Assembly: GCA_035527715.1 (NCBI GenBank)
Contig: DATKZY010000102.1
Span: forward strand, 1-64,000
DNA length: 64,000 nt
From: DSUN01 sp035527715
Lineage (GTDB): Bacteria > Planctomycetota > PUPC01 > DSUN01
Reading direction: 5' to 3'
The notes beneath the pieces are model-generated. The model had not been told where the DNA came from. It made no database searches and saw only the letters and a program-made list of their open reading frames with translations. The position numbers were made by a program, and so were the translations under genes. Positions 41,334 through 50,424 of the stretch are shown here, piece after piece (the first letter of the stretch is position 1; each line of letters starts with the position of its first letter).

Positions 41334-43904
41334 TCACTTCTGTGGCTCGGACGAAGCCTTGGGGACGACTTCGATCGTGTGCTTGAGGCGCAGGGTCTGG
41401 CCGGGGTCGAGCTTCGTGTCCTTGGTGTAAAGCTCGAGGTTCACGCGGCCATCCTTCGCGCTGCGGTTGAGGAGGCATTGGGCGACCTCGGCCTTGTCGA
41501 AGGCGGAGCGAATGCCCAGGTCGGCCGCGGTGTCCACGACCATCCACGCGCCGTCGGGCAGGTCGTTGCCGCTGAGCCACTCGTCCTTCTCCGCGGCCTC
41601 GCCCGCGAGCGGCTTGTTCTGCCAGGAGCCATCGGGGCGTTTGACGAGGACGACGGCCTTGCCGACCTCGGGAACCGCATAGGATGGGTGGGCGCGCAGG
41701 CAGGCCGCGCGCGGCTCCTTGCCCACATTGCTCAGCGTGGATTCGACGGTGACCGTTGCGGCCTTGGGGTCGAGAGCGATGGTGCGGGTGATGACCAGGC
41801 CGCTCCTGAGCTTCGTTTCGAGCGTTACCGATGCCTTGTCGCGCTTCACGACGCGATAGGGCTCGTTCCAGCCGGGCGAGCGGTAGGCGCCCTCAGAGTA
41901 CTCCTCGTAGCCGCCGGTGTCGGGCACCTCGTTGCCTTCGCGGTCCCTGTAGCGTTTGATGATGTCGCGGCCCGTGGGCTTGTGAACCATCTTCCAAATG
42001 CGGCCGCCGAGGTTGGGCAGAATGGCCAGTTCGAGCGATTCGTTGGCGAGGCGGACGATGGGCAGCTTCTTGCCCGCGAAGCTCACGCTCTTGAGCCAGG
42101 TGTCGAGGGCGCCGCTGGTGCGGTTCTCGCGGATCATCGTGAGCCCTTCCTTCTTCGAGATGGCCTCGAAGCGCCGGAGCAGCTCGCCCTCGTCGGCCGT
42201 CGCCGTGTCCACCAGCGCGTCGCCTTCCTCCTTGTAGCCCTGCGTGGAGTTGACGATCTGGACGTACAGGATGGGCAGGCGGGCGACCTGCACGCGATGG
42301 AGGAGCACGGGGTCGGCGGCGACGGCCTTCTCGGCTTCGTCGAAGAGGCGGGAAGCCTCCGCAATCGCCTTGTCGTTGAGGTGCGGGGCGTTGGGCGCCG
42401 TCCAGATGAAGATGTGCATGTTCGGATCGTCGAGGACGGGCTTGTGCATGAGATTGATGTAGGCCCGAAGCTGCGGCGCGGCGGCGCCGTAGTAGCCGGC
42501 GAGGAACTCGTCAATCGCCTTGTCGGTGTCGCAGGCCGGGTTCCACATGGTCTTGGCGATGATCCAGGTGCGCAGCTCGGCCAGCTCGGACCCCTTGGTG
42601 TAGTAGCAGGCCTCCTCGTAGAGGCCCTTGACGCCGCTGGCGATGAAGAAGCGGATATTGGGCGCCAGCGCGTAGAGGTTCGGCCACGGCATGATGCTGT
42701 GCCCGTAGTCAATGATGTAGTCCCAGATGTACAGGCGGTTGCACTTCTCGTGCCAGCCCTGGATGTCCCTGACGAACTTCTGGTTCTGGGGATGCGTGGA
42801 CTTGTCGAGGGGATGGGCGAAATCGCATTCGATGGTGCACAGCCGCACGGTGACGTTGGGCTCGGGCTTCACGTGCTTCGGCGGTGTGCGGGTGTACTGG
42901 TAGGCGAGGGTGGAGATGAGCTTGTCGGGGTGGTCCTTCGCGATGTCGCGGGCGATGGCGTTGACGAAGTGGATCATCGTGCCGGCGTGGGTGCCTTCCT
43001 TGTCGTCGAGCGCCTTGCACTTCGGGCACTCGCAGAAGCTCTGCCAGTCGTTCTGCGAGACGGAGAAGATGGTGGCGTTGGGGGCATCCTTGATCCATTG
43101 GCGGACGGTCTTCTTCGCGATCTCGATGACCTCGGGGTTCGTGAGGCAGAGCTGGGTGCGGCCGCCCTGGCGCTTGCCCTTGATCTCCGAGAAATACTCG
43201 GGGTGCGCGGCGAAGTGCTGGGCGGGGTTGAGAATCGAGTTGAAGGTGTGGACGAAGTGGGAGTACTCGATCTTGCCGCCGTGCTTCTCGTCGAGGCGGG
43301 TCTGGGTGCCGTTGATCTTGTTGCGGGCGGCCCAATCGGCGTCACGCGAGCAGGGGTAGTCGGTTGAGCGATACTCGAGTGGCGGGATGTGGCGAATGTC
43401 CAGTTTCCCGATCTCGAAGATGCCAGTCTTCGGGATCACGGTGCACTCGGGCGTGAACCAGCGGCAGCCACAGTAGTCCTCCAGGAACGAGTAGACGGCG
43501 TAGAGCACCCCGCGCTCGTTGCCCGCGAGGACCAGAGCGGGGCCCTTAGTGCGAACGACGATGCCCTCGAGGCCGAGGCCCTGGAAGTCCACGGCGACTC
43601 GCAGCTTCTCCAGCGTCTTGGGGCACTTGCCCACGACGATGGGAATCTCGTCTGCCAACGCTCCGTCGCGGATGATGGGGAGGCTTGCGCCCGTGAGCTT
43701 CTCGACATGGGCGTTGAGGTCGGTGGCGGCGTGGTCCTCCTGCGGCGTCGGCTGCTCGGGCACGACGATGGCGTGGGTGGCGGGGTCCACGGGCGTGCCG
43801 CCGATGCGGAGGACGCAGTGGCGGAGTTCCGCGCCGCGCTCGCCGGCCGTGAGTGCGCACGACGCCAACGTGAGCAACAGCCCGTACAGCAGCAGAGTCT
43901 TCAT
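41334..43904 (-). CDS. Large lipoprotein with DUF4838 and mutarotase-like domains
   Basis: The 856-residue product has a lipobox LASC (13-16). The N-terminal GH67N/GH20-type domain includes ERGVLYAVYSFLEDYCGCRWF near 145. The central DUF4838 domain has NDWQSFCECPKCKALDD near 300. A C-terminal beta-sandwich resembling galactose-mutarotase or glycosidase-binding domains has LANESLELAILPNLGGRIW near 640. This architecture occurs in carbohydrate-degrading PVC and Bacteroidota genomes, but activity is not characterised. The ATG has AGGAGG nine bases upstream, and the next gene is cotranscribed. Confidence 0.7.
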   Translation of the reverse strand: MKTLLLYGLLLTLASCALTAGERGAELRHCVLRIGGTPVDPATHAIVVPEQPTPQEDHAATDLNAHVEKLTGASLPIIRDGALADEIPIVVGKCPKTLEKLRVAVDFQGLGLEGIVVRTKGPALVLAGNERGVLYAVYSFLEDYCGCRWFTPECTVIPKTGIFEIGKLDIRHIPPLEYRSTDYPCSRDADWAARNKINGTQTRLDEKHGGKIEYSHFVHTFNSILNPAQHFAAHPEYFSEIKGKRQGGRTQLCLTNPEVIEIAKKTVRQWIKDAPNATIFSVSQNDWQSFCECPKCKALDDKEGTHAGTMIHFVNAIARDIAKDHPDKLISTLAYQYTRTPPKHVKPEPNVTVRLCTIECDFAHPLDKSTHPQNQKFVRDIQGWHEKCNRLYIWDYIIDYGHSIMPWPNLYALAPNIRFFIASGVKGLYEEACYYTKGSELAELRTWIIAKTMWNPACDTDKAIDEFLAGYYGAAAPQLRAYINLMHKPVLDDPNMHIFIWTAPNAPHLNDKAIAEASRLFDEAEKAVAADPVLLHRVQVARLPILYVQIVNSTQGYKEEGDALVDTATADEGELLRRFEAISKKEGLTMIRENRTSGALDTWLKSVSFAGKKLPIVRLANESLELAILPNLGGRIWKMVHKPTGRDIIKRYRDREGNEVPDTGGYEEYSEGAYRSPGWNEPYRVVKRDKASVTLETKLRSGLVITRTIALDPKAATVTVESTLSNVGKEPRAACLRAHPSYAVPEVGKAVVLVKRPDGSWQNKPLAGEAAEKDEWLSGNDLPDGAWMVVDTAADLGIRSAFDKAEVAQCLLNRSAKDGRVNLELYTKDTKLDPGQTLRLKHTIEVVPKASSEPQK

Positions 43905-43937
43905 CGCCAATCCTCCTGGAGTTGAGGGTTCGCCCCT

Positions 43938-43966
43938 ATGGTAGTCAAACCGCCCCGTCTTGGCAA
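43938..43966 (-). promoter_or_regulatory. Promoter of the lipoprotein operon
   Basis: TTGCCA and TACCAT are separated by 17 bp on the minus strand, about 35 bases from the ATG. Confidence 0.45.
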
Positions 43967-43976
43967 GGGGGGCTTG

Positions 43977-43985
43977 TGCTATAAT
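43977..43985 (+). promoter_or_regulatory. Extended -10 promoter of arfB
   Basis: TGCTATAAT is an extended -10 element with a perfect TATAAT 25 bases before the ATG at 44011. No well-spaced -35 box is present. Confidence 0.5.
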
Positions 43986-44010
43986 GGCGGCGGAGGCGGG
44001 AGCCAGCGCG

Positions 44011-44451
44011 ATGGACGAGCATCGGGCAGTCCGGATCTCAGACGGGGTGGAAATCCCCCTGGGCGAGCTTCGGTTCCGGTTCACTCGCAGCAGCGGCCCG
44101 GGCGGGCAGCACGTGAACAAGGCGGCGACGCAGGTCGAGCTGACATTCGACGTCGCCGGCTCGCCCAGCCTGTCCGCGGGGCAGAAGCAGCGGATGGTGT
44201 CGCGGCTGGGGGCCTACGTGAGCAGGGAGGGGGTGCTGCGGCTGGCCTGCCAGTCGTCGCGCAGCCAGAAGCAGAACCGAGCCGAGGCCGTGGAGCGTTT
44301 CGCGGCGCTCGTGCGCGGGGCGCTGCACGAGCCGAAACCCAGGCGGCGCACGCGGCCGACCCGTGGGTCGGCCGAGCGGCGGCTGGCCGCGAAGCGGCGG
44401 CGCTCCGAGCTCAAGCGCGGGCGGCGTCGCGCCGCGGAGGATGCTTCCTGA
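44011..44451 (+). CDS. arfB: Peptidyl-tRNA hydrolase ArfB (ribosome rescue)
   Basis: This protein releases stalled ribosomes by hydrolysing peptidyl-tRNA without a stop codon. The 146-residue product has the catalytic RSSGPGGQHVNK (GGQ at 31-33), the RSQKQNRAEAVERF helix, and a basic tail (RRRTRPTRGSAERRLAAKRR) that enters the empty mRNA channel. It lacks the stop-codon-reading domain of release factors. The ATG at 44011 is supported by the extended -10 element just upstream. Its end overlaps the convergent FmdE-like gene by 41 bases. Confidence 0.92.
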   Translation: MDEHRAVRISDGVEIPLGELRFRFTRSSGPGGQHVNKAATQVELTFDVAGSPSLSAGQKQRMVSRLGAYVSREGVLRLACQSSRSQKQNRAEAVERFAALVRGALHEPKPRRRTRPTRGSAERRLAAKRRRSELKRGRRRAAEDAS

Positions 44452-44983
44452 GCGGGGGACGCTTCTCTGCCTTCTCGCCGCGACGGGCGCAGGGGATGCA
44501 GAGGGTCTTGCCGCTGCGACGACGGGTGCGCGTCTGCATCACCGGCTCCCCGCAGCGCTGGCAGATCACCGACTCGCGGATCCTGCTGGGGGAGGGGAGC
44601 TTGATCGTCATCTCCTCAATCCAGAAGAGGTCCTCGGCCGGGGCAACGAGTATCTGCTCCTGCGACACGCGGCGCCCGGGCTTGCGGCTGACGCGCACGG
44701 CGCGCCCCGACGGGCGCAGGGCGAACGTGTAGACGTGTTTCCCGTGGTCGCGGAAGAAGAGGTTGCCCTTGCCGAACGTGCAGCCCGTGAGCACCTGCAC
44801 GGCGTCCACGGCGCACGAGTCGTTCTCCACGATGGCGATGAGCTGCTCGTCCTCGGCCCGGCGCGCCGGCAGGCGCTTGAGGCCCACCTTGGCTGCCCGG
44901 TAGCCGATCAGGATCCCCCCACAGTAGTGCCCGTGGAACTTGACCACTTGCTCCAGGTCGCGCGGATAGCGGCCACTCACCAT
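44411..44983 (-). CDS. FmdE-family protein with C-terminal zinc knuckle
   Basis: The 190-residue product has the FmdE-like domain: FHGHYCGGILIGYRAAKVGL near 16-35, VLTGCTFGKGNLFFRDHGKH near 80, and a C-terminal CxxC...CxxC ribbon (CQRCGEP ... CIPC). FmdE is named after a subunit of formylmethanofuran dehydrogenase, but free-standing members occur widely and may handle metals or molybdopterin. No other C1-transfer genes are nearby. The ATG at 44983 has gaggg upstream. Its last 41 bases are antisense to arfB. Confidence 0.8.
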   Translation of the reverse strand: MVSGRYPRDLEQVVKFHGHYCGGILIGYRAAKVGLKRLPARRAEDEQLIAIVENDSCAVDAVQVLTGCTFGKGNLFFRDHGKHVYTFALRPSGRAVRVSRKPGRRVSQEQILVAPAEDLFWIEEMTIKLPSPSRIRESVICQRCGEPVMQTRTRRRSGKTLCIPCARRGEKAEKRPPLRKHPPRRDAARA

Positions 44984-45060
44984 GGACTGGCCCTCATGAT
45001 GCCTGGGGACGTCTCGAGTCGTTCTGCCGGGGGTGGGCCGAAGAGCGTCGGCCTCGACAT

Positions 45061-45089
45061 ATGGTAGCAGGGTTGACGCCCGCGCGCAA
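45061..45089 (-). promoter_or_regulatory. Candidate promoter of the FmdE-like gene
   Basis: TTGCGC and TACCAT are separated by 17 bp on the minus strand, overlapping the divergent permease promoter. Confidence 0.4.
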
Positions 45090-45101
45090 GTCTGGTATTC
45101 T
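45073..45101 (+). promoter_or_regulatory. Promoter of the TauE/SafE permease gene
   Basis: TTGACG and TATTCT are separated by 17 bp, about 45 bases upstream of the ATG at 45148. Confidence 0.55.
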
Positions 45102-45147
45102 CCCGCTCTGTGGCGTGGAGGCCGGCCCGAACGGTCGAGGGGGCCTG

Positions 45148-45909
45148 ATGGAGCCCTGGGACGCAGCAATCTTCGCCGCCTGCTGCATTGCGGGCGCCAC
45201 GGTGCAGAGCCTTTCGGGCTTCGGCTTCGGGGTCGTGCTCGTGGGGCTGCTGCCGATCCTCGGCGTGGCCATTCGGGATGCCGTGGTGCTCGTGACGCTG
45301 CTCGTCGTGCCGAACATCGCGATCGCGCTGTGGCGGGTGCGGCGCGAGGCCAGGCTGGCGCGCGTGGCCTGGCTGCTCCTGGGCGTGCCGCTGGGGCTGC
45401 CGGTGGGCGTGTACCTGCTGGCCTTCGGCCGCGAGTGGGTGCTGCGCGGCATCCTGGGCCTGGTGCTCATCGGCGTCGCGGCGGAGCCGTTCGTCCGCCG
45501 GCGGGCCGCGCCGGGCGGGGAGAGCCGGCTGTGGGCGTTCGTCGCGGGCGCGGCCAGCGGCGCGCTCGGGGCCGCGCTGAGCACCGGCGGGCCGCCGGTC
45601 GTCCTCTACTTCTACCGCTGCCAACTGGGCAAGGAGGCCACGAAGGCGGCGATCATGCTCTCGTTCGTGGGCACCGTGCTCTGGCGGCTGCTGGCCTACG
45701 TGGCGCAGGCGCCGATCACCGGCAGGGAACTCCTCACGATGCCGCTGGTGTGGAAGGGGGTCGCGTTCTGGCCGGCCGTGGTGGCGGGCACGCTGCTGGG
45801 CGAGCGGCTGTTCCGCGCCTTGAGCCAGGGGGGGTTCCGGCGCGCGATTGCGGCGGTGCTGGTCGTCTGTGGGGTCTACCAGCTCGGCAGGGCGGCGGGG
45901 GCCTGGTGA
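45148..45909 (+). CDS. TauE/SafE-family sulfite/anion exporter
   Basis: This 253-residue inner-membrane protein has about eight hydrophobic segments in two repeats. The first begins VQSLSGFGFGVVLVGLLPIL and the second begins GALGAALSTGGPPVVLYFY; both GFG and STGGPP motifs are family marks. Members export sulfite, sulfoacetate or related organosulfur anions, or take up sulfonates. The substrate cannot be inferred because no sulfur genes are adjacent. The ATG has gaggggg five bases upstream. Confidence 0.85.
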   Translation: MEPWDAAIFAACCIAGATVQSLSGFGFGVVLVGLLPILGVAIRDAVVLVTLLVVPNIAIALWRVRREARLARVAWLLLGVPLGLPVGVYLLAFGREWVLRGILGLVLIGVAAEPFVRRRAAPGGESRLWAFVAGAASGALGAALSTGGPPVVLYFYRCQLGKEATKAAIMLSFVGTVLWRLLAYVAQAPITGRELLTMPLVWKGVAFWPAVVAGTLLGERLFRALSQGGFRRAIAAVLVVCGVYQLGRAAGAW

Positions 45910-45961
45910 CCCCGCAGAGCGGGTCGCCAGGCATTCCAGATTCCAGATCGCGGATTGGGCG

Positions 45962-45989
45962 TTGACTGTGCGGCGCATTGGGGTAGAAT
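45962..45989 (+). promoter_or_regulatory. Promoter giving a near-leaderless transporter transcript
   Basis: TTGACT and TAGAAT are separated by 16 bp. The -10 ends only six bases before the ATG at 45996, so transcription would begin at or next to the start codon. Confidence 0.5.
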
Positions 45990-45995
45990 GCGGCC

Positions 45996-47921
45996 ATGCG
46001 AAGATTTCGGGCCATCCTGGTCGGCGCGGCCCTGGCCGCCGTGATCAACGTGTGGGAGCCGTTCGGCTACTATGTGTCGCAGGGCCTCTGGATGCGCTTC
46101 GGCTACATCTCGGTGGCCGTGCTCCTGCCGTTCCTGCTGCTGGTGTTCCCCGTCAACGTGCTGCTGCGGGCGGTCCGGCGCGACATGGCCTTCCAGCCGT
46201 GGGAGCTGGTGATCATCTTCTCGATGGGGATGGTGGCGGCGGTGTTCCCCTCGCTGGGCATCATTGGTTTCCTGCTGAGCTACATCTCGGCACCGTTCTA
46301 CTACGCCTCGCCCGAGAACTTCTGGGCGGAGTGGATGAGCCGCACGATGCCGCGCTGGCTGGCGCCCAGCGACACGGGCCGGGCCGTCGAGTGGCTGTTC
46401 AACGGCCTGCCGCGGGGCGAGCCGATCCCCTGGCAGGTCTGGGTGACGCCGCTGTTCTGGTGGAGCGTCCTCATCGCGGCGCTCCTCCTGTGTTCGTTCT
46501 GCACGATGGTGATCCTGCGGCGGCAATGGGTGGACAACGAGCGGCTGGCCTTTCCGCTCGCCGAGCTGCCGATGCTGCTGATGGAGGAGCGCAGCGGCTC
46601 CGCCTGGCCGGCCGTCGCCCACAGGCCGCTGTTCTGGTTCGGCTTCGGCATCCCGTTCTTCGTGATCTGCTGGAACATGATCGCCTACTTCGAGTGGGGC
46701 TTCCCGACCATCCCATTCCAGACATGGGCCTCCGTGCAGTTCAGCCCGAAGTTCCCGGCCATCCTGTGCAAGGCGAATTTCTTCGTCATGGGCTTCGCCT
46801 ACTTCACGCCGACGAACATCCTGTTCAGCGTGTGGTTCTTCCGGCTCGTATTCATCCTCGAGGCAGGGTTCTTCAACACGGTGGGGCTGGACATCGGGCC
46901 GCCGGACAACTGGGGCTGCCCCTTCAGCGCCGCCTGCGGCTGGCAGAACTGGGGCGGGTTCCTGGTCCTGGTGCTGTTCGGCTTCTGGATGGCGCGCGGG
47001 CACCTGGCAGGCGTGGCCCGCCGCGCCCTGGGCCTGAAGGGGGGCGTGGACGACAGCCGCGAGGTCATCCGCTACCGCACCGCTGTCGTGGGCCTGCTGC
47101 TTGGCGGCGCCGTGGTCTTCGCGTGGTACGTGAAGGCCGGCATGTCGTTCCGCGTCGCGGCGTTCTTCGTGCCCGTCGGCTTCCTCATCTACGTGGGCGT
47201 CACCCGCCTGGTGGCGCAGACGGGGCTGATCTACCTCTGGAGCCCGATCACCCCGCAAGCGGCGACCTTCTACACGCTCGGCTACGACAAGATGAGCTCG
47301 GCCGACCGCCTGATGGTGGGGCTGGGGTATTGCGTGAACTGCAACAACGAGCGGCTGATCCCCTACACGGCGGCGCACAACCTCCGCATGGCGGCGGTCG
47401 AGCCGAAGGCGCACCGCGGCTTCCTGCTGATGATGGCCCTCGCCGCCGGCGTCTCGATGGCCGTCGGCGTCGTCTACACGCTCACCCTGTGCTACACGCG
47501 CGGCGCGCACAACTTCGACGCCTTCGAGTGGTCGAGGGGCCACGAGTGGATCTTCGGCTACCTGGCGAAGAAAGAGCTCAACCCAATGCCGACGGACTGG
47601 AACCGCATGCTCTTCATGGGCATCGGGGCCGTGACCACGGGGGCAGTGGCAGTCCTCCAGTACCGCTACGCCTGGTGGCCGGTGCATCCGGTGGGCATGG
47701 CCATTGGGGCGGGCGAGACGACCGGCTACGCCGCCTTCTCGATCTTCCTCACCTGGATCATCAAGACGCTGATCATCAAGCTGGGCGGCATCCAGGCCTA
47801 CCGGCGCTGGCGCTACTTCTTCGTCGGCATCATGGTCGGCTACGTCGCCGGCCTCGGCATGTCGTTCCTGGTGGACTGCGTCTGGTTCCCCGGCGACGGG
47901 CACAAGATCCACGTGTGGTGA
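45996..47921 (+). CDS. DUF6785-type oligopeptide-transporter-like membrane protein
   Basis: The 641-residue product has about 14 hydrophobic segments. WVDNERLAFPLAELPMLLM near 190, PKFPAILCKANFFVMGFAYF and WSPITPQAATFYTLGYDKMSS are typical of the DUF6784/6785 transporter-like family seen beside glycosidase genes in PVC-type genomes. Transport of oligosaccharides is plausible because the next gene, 14 bases on, is a GH4 glycosidase. No Shine-Dalgarno sequence is evident, which fits the near-leaderless promoter. Confidence 0.75.
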   Translation: MRRFRAILVGAALAAVINVWEPFGYYVSQGLWMRFGYISVAVLLPFLLLVFPVNVLLRAVRRDMAFQPWELVIIFSMGMVAAVFPSLGIIGFLLSYISAPFYYASPENFWAEWMSRTMPRWLAPSDTGRAVEWLFNGLPRGEPIPWQVWVTPLFWWSVLIAALLLCSFCTMVILRRQWVDNERLAFPLAELPMLLMEERSGSAWPAVAHRPLFWFGFGIPFFVICWNMIAYFEWGFPTIPFQTWASVQFSPKFPAILCKANFFVMGFAYFTPTNILFSVWFFRLVFILEAGFFNTVGLDIGPPDNWGCPFSAACGWQNWGGFLVLVLFGFWMARGHLAGVARRALGLKGGVDDSREVIRYRTAVVGLLLGGAVVFAWYVKAGMSFRVAAFFVPVGFLIYVGVTRLVAQTGLIYLWSPITPQAATFYTLGYDKMSSADRLMVGLGYCVNCNNERLIPYTAAHNLRMAAVEPKAHRGFLLMMALAAGVSMAVGVVYTLTLCYTRGAHNFDAFEWSRGHEWIFGYLAKKELNPMPTDWNRMLFMGIGAVTTGAVAVLQYRYAWWPVHPVGMAIGAGETTGYAAFSIFLTWIIKTLIIKLGGIQAYRRWRYFFVGIMVGYVAGLGMSFLVDCVWFPGDGHKIHVW

Positions 47922-47935
47922 AAGGAGACCTGACC

Positions 47936-49237
47936 GTGGCGAATGTCGTCATCATCGGGGCGGGCAGCGGCTTCGGGCGGAGGCTGAGCCTGGACATCCT
48001 GGCACACGAGGCGCTGCGGAGCGGCAGCATCGCGCTCGTGGACCTCAATGCGGAGAGCGCGCGGAACGTGGCCGAGTGGGTGAAGGCCCTCGTCGGCCAG
48101 CTCGGAGCCGACGTGAAGGTGCGGTGGAACACCGACCGCCGCAAGGTGCTCCGCGACGCCGACTACGTGGTCGTGGCCATTGCCGTCGGGGGCCGCGCCT
48201 ACGCCGGCTCGCCCTACTACGACGAGGTGATGATCCCCGCCGAGTACGGCGTCGAGCAGTCGGTGGCCGACACGCTCGGCGTCGGTGGCGTCTTCCGCAC
48301 CCTTCGCACGGCGCCCGAGATGTTGCGCATCTGCCGCGACATGGAGGAGCTGTGCCCCAAGGCACTGCTCATCAACTACACGAACCCTATGGCCATGCTG
48401 TGCTGGGCGATGAACGAGGCATCGAAGATCAGCACCGTCGGCCTCTGCCACAGCGTCCAGGGCAGCTCGCGACAGCTCGCGAACTACGTCGGCAAGCCCT
48501 ATGACGAGCTGCGCTTCTGGGTCGCCGGCATCAACCACATGGGCTGGTTCCTCCAGTTCGAGTGGAAGGGCAACGACGCCTACCCGCTTCTCCGCCAGGC
48601 TTCCGAGGACCCGGAGATTCGGGCGAAGGACCCGGTCCGCTTCGAGATCTTCCGGCAGTTCGGGTGCTTTGTCACCGAGTCCTCGACCCACATGTCCGAG
48701 TACGTCCCGTGGTTCCGCAAGCGCCGCGAGCTGTGGGACAAATTCGGCCTCAAGGAGCGACGGCCGGCGAAGGAGGCCGCGGCGTCGCGGTGGGACTGGC
48801 AGGACCCCGAGTTCCTCGCCCAGGTGCGCGGCGAGAAGCCCATCGAGGTCAAGCCCTCGCACGAATATGCGTCGGGCATCATGAACGGGATCGAGACCGG
48901 CGTGCCCTTCCGCTTCAACGGCAACGTGACGAATGAGGGCATCATCCCCAACCTGCCGCCCGCGTGCGTCGTCGAGGTGCCGTGCTTCGCCGACCGCGAG
49001 GGCGTCCACCCGTGCGCCGTGGGCGAGCTGCCCACGCAGCTCGCCGCCCTCAACGCCTCGAGCATCGCCGTGCAGGACCTCGCCGTGCAGGCCGTGCTCG
49101 ATGGCGACCGCGAGAAGGCGGTCCACGCCTGCATGCTCGACCCGCTCACCGCGGCGGTGTGCTCGCTCGCGGAGATCCGCGAGATGTGCGGCCGCCTCTT
49201 CGAGGCGGAGAAGCAACTGCTGGACTACCTGGCGTGA
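47936..49237 (+). CDS. GH4 alpha-galactosidase/alpha-glucosidase-like enzyme
   Basis: This 433-residue cytosolic NAD+- and Mn2+-dependent glycosidase is of family GH4. The N-terminal Rossmann fold has VVIIGAGSGFGRRL. NYTNPM near 145 contacts substrate. GLCHSVQGSSRQ supplies the metal-binding cysteine and GINHMGWFLQFEW the metal-binding histidine. The pattern is closest to MelA/AglA-type alpha-galactosidases. The GTG start follows aaaggag at nine bases. It forms an operon with the transporter, suggesting uptake followed by intracellular cleavage of a galactoside. Confidence 0.9.
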   Translation: MANVVIIGAGSGFGRRLSLDILAHEALRSGSIALVDLNAESARNVAEWVKALVGQLGADVKVRWNTDRRKVLRDADYVVVAIAVGGRAYAGSPYYDEVMIPAEYGVEQSVADTLGVGGVFRTLRTAPEMLRICRDMEELCPKALLINYTNPMAMLCWAMNEASKISTVGLCHSVQGSSRQLANYVGKPYDELRFWVAGINHMGWFLQFEWKGNDAYPLLRQASEDPEIRAKDPVRFEIFRQFGCFVTESSTHMSEYVPWFRKRRELWDKFGLKERRPAKEAAASRWDWQDPEFLAQVRGEKPIEVKPSHEYASGIMNGIETGVPFRFNGNVTNEGIIPNLPPACVVEVPCFADREGVHPCAVGELPTQLAALNASSIAVQDLAVQAVLDGDREKAVHACMLDPLTAAVCSLAEIREMCGRLFEAEKQLLDYLA

Positions 49238-49255
49238 GGGTGGGCTGCGCAGCGG

Positions 49256-50311
49256 CTAGAAATCCAGCCCCTTCTTCCTGACCTTCTCGACCTCGTCGGC
49301 GAGGATCTTCTGCCAGTTGGTGATCCACTCGAACTTGTTGAGCTCGAGGATCTCGGCCTTCATCTTGTCGTCCACGCCGTCGCCGACGCCCCAGGCGACG
49401 GAGCGCTCCTTGAGCGTCTCGTGCATCCCAGTGCTGGCGTCGTTGAGGCGCTTCACGAGCGAGTCAACCGGGTCCTTGTACACGCCCCAGTCGCGGGCGG
49501 CGAGCTTGTCGGCGTGGGTCTTGCACTTGCGGATGAGGGCGAGGATGGGGTTGGCGTGGGCCTTCTTGTGGCCCTCGATGGCGGCGCGGAAGCCCACATC
49601 GAGGTCCGCGGCCAGGGCCGCCAGCAGCTTCTGGTTGCTCGCCTCGGGCCTGGGAGCCTTCTTGGGCGGCGGGGTGGGCGTGCCCTTCGGCTCGACCGTG
49701 GCGACGGTCGAGGGATAGGGCTGGGGCTGGGTGGGCGGGGCCACGATGGGCGGCGGCTTCCAGGCCGGCTTCTCCTCCTTGCGGTTGAGGACCACGAAGA
49801 GGGCCACCAGCGCGGCGAAGCCGAGTCCGCCGGCGACCCAGAGGCCGAGCGTGAGGTCGCGCTTCGCCTTTCCGCGCGAGTAGTGGGGGTACTGCTCGTG
49901 CTCGGCCTCGCGTTCGGGCGCGCGGCGAGCGCGGGCACGGAGCCGCGGGGCGGGGGGCGGCGAGGCGAGTGCCCCGTGGAACTCGGCGACCTCGCGCAGC
50001 GGCTGCCAGTCGCCCATGCCCTCCTTCCACACCAGGGTGTGGGCGTCGAGCCGCCCCGTCTTGACCTGCTCGACGACGGCGTCGGCGCTGTGCGGGCCGT
50101 CGTTGCGCCCCTCGACGTGCACGTACCACACGCGCGTGGGCGTGGTGGCGGGGGGCGGGTGTGCGAGCTCGGTCGGCTTATCGGGCTCGGCGGCGATCTT
50201 GGGCGTGCGGAACGCCTTCTTGCAGGCCGGGCAGTCCACCCGCTTGCCGGAGGCCTGTCCGATGACTTTCATCACCTGGCCGCAGTGTGGGCACTTGATC
50301 GAGCGCGCCAT
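49256..50311 (-). CDS. Zinc-ribbon, GYF_2 and transmembrane protein
   Basis: The 351-residue product has an N-terminal ribbon CPHCGQVM ... CPACKKAF, then a GYF_2 domain (about 60-110: RVWYVHVEGRNDGPHSADAV ... TLVWKEGMGDWQPL). A low-complexity Arg/Pro region and one transmembrane segment near 175 follow, then a Pro-rich stretch and a helical domain of about 130 residues. GYF_2 domains bind proline-rich peptides. The role is unknown; it is monocistronic behind a consensus promoter and converges on the GH4 gene. Confidence 0.75.
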   Translation of the reverse strand: MARSIKCPHCGQVMKVIGQASGKRVDCPACKKAFRTPKIAAEPDKPTELAHPPPATTPTRVWYVHVEGRNDGPHSADAVVEQVKTGRLDAHTLVWKEGMGDWQPLREVAEFHGALASPPPAPRLRARARRAPEREAEHEQYPHYSRGKAKRDLTLGLWVAGGLGFAALVALFVVLNRKEEKPAWKPPPIVAPPTQPQPYPSTVATVEPKGTPTPPPKKAPRPEASNQKLLAALAADLDVGFRAAIEGHKKAHANPILALIRKCKTHADKLAARDWGVYKDPVDSLVKRLNDASTGMHETLKERSVAWGVGDGVDDKMKAEILELNKFEWITNWQKILADEVEKVRKKGLDF

Positions 50312-50346
50312 GTGCTCACCCCGGTGAGGGTTGCCTACCAGCGCGG

Positions 50347-50375
50347 ATTCTACTGTGCGGCGGGGCGGATGTCAA
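50347..50375 (-). promoter_or_regulatory. Promoter of the GYF_2 protein gene
   Basis: TTGACA and TAGAAT are separated by 17 bp on the minus strand, about 36 bases from the ATG. Confidence 0.65.
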
Positions 50376-50424
50376 GGGCGACGGGGCCGGCGCGCCGTCC
50401 GATCCCCACCGCGCGCCGCGGCGG

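Noticed and set aside
44411..44983. Formylmethanofuran dehydrogenase complex
   Set aside because: A single FmdE-like gene without other subunits does not support methanofuran metabolism here.
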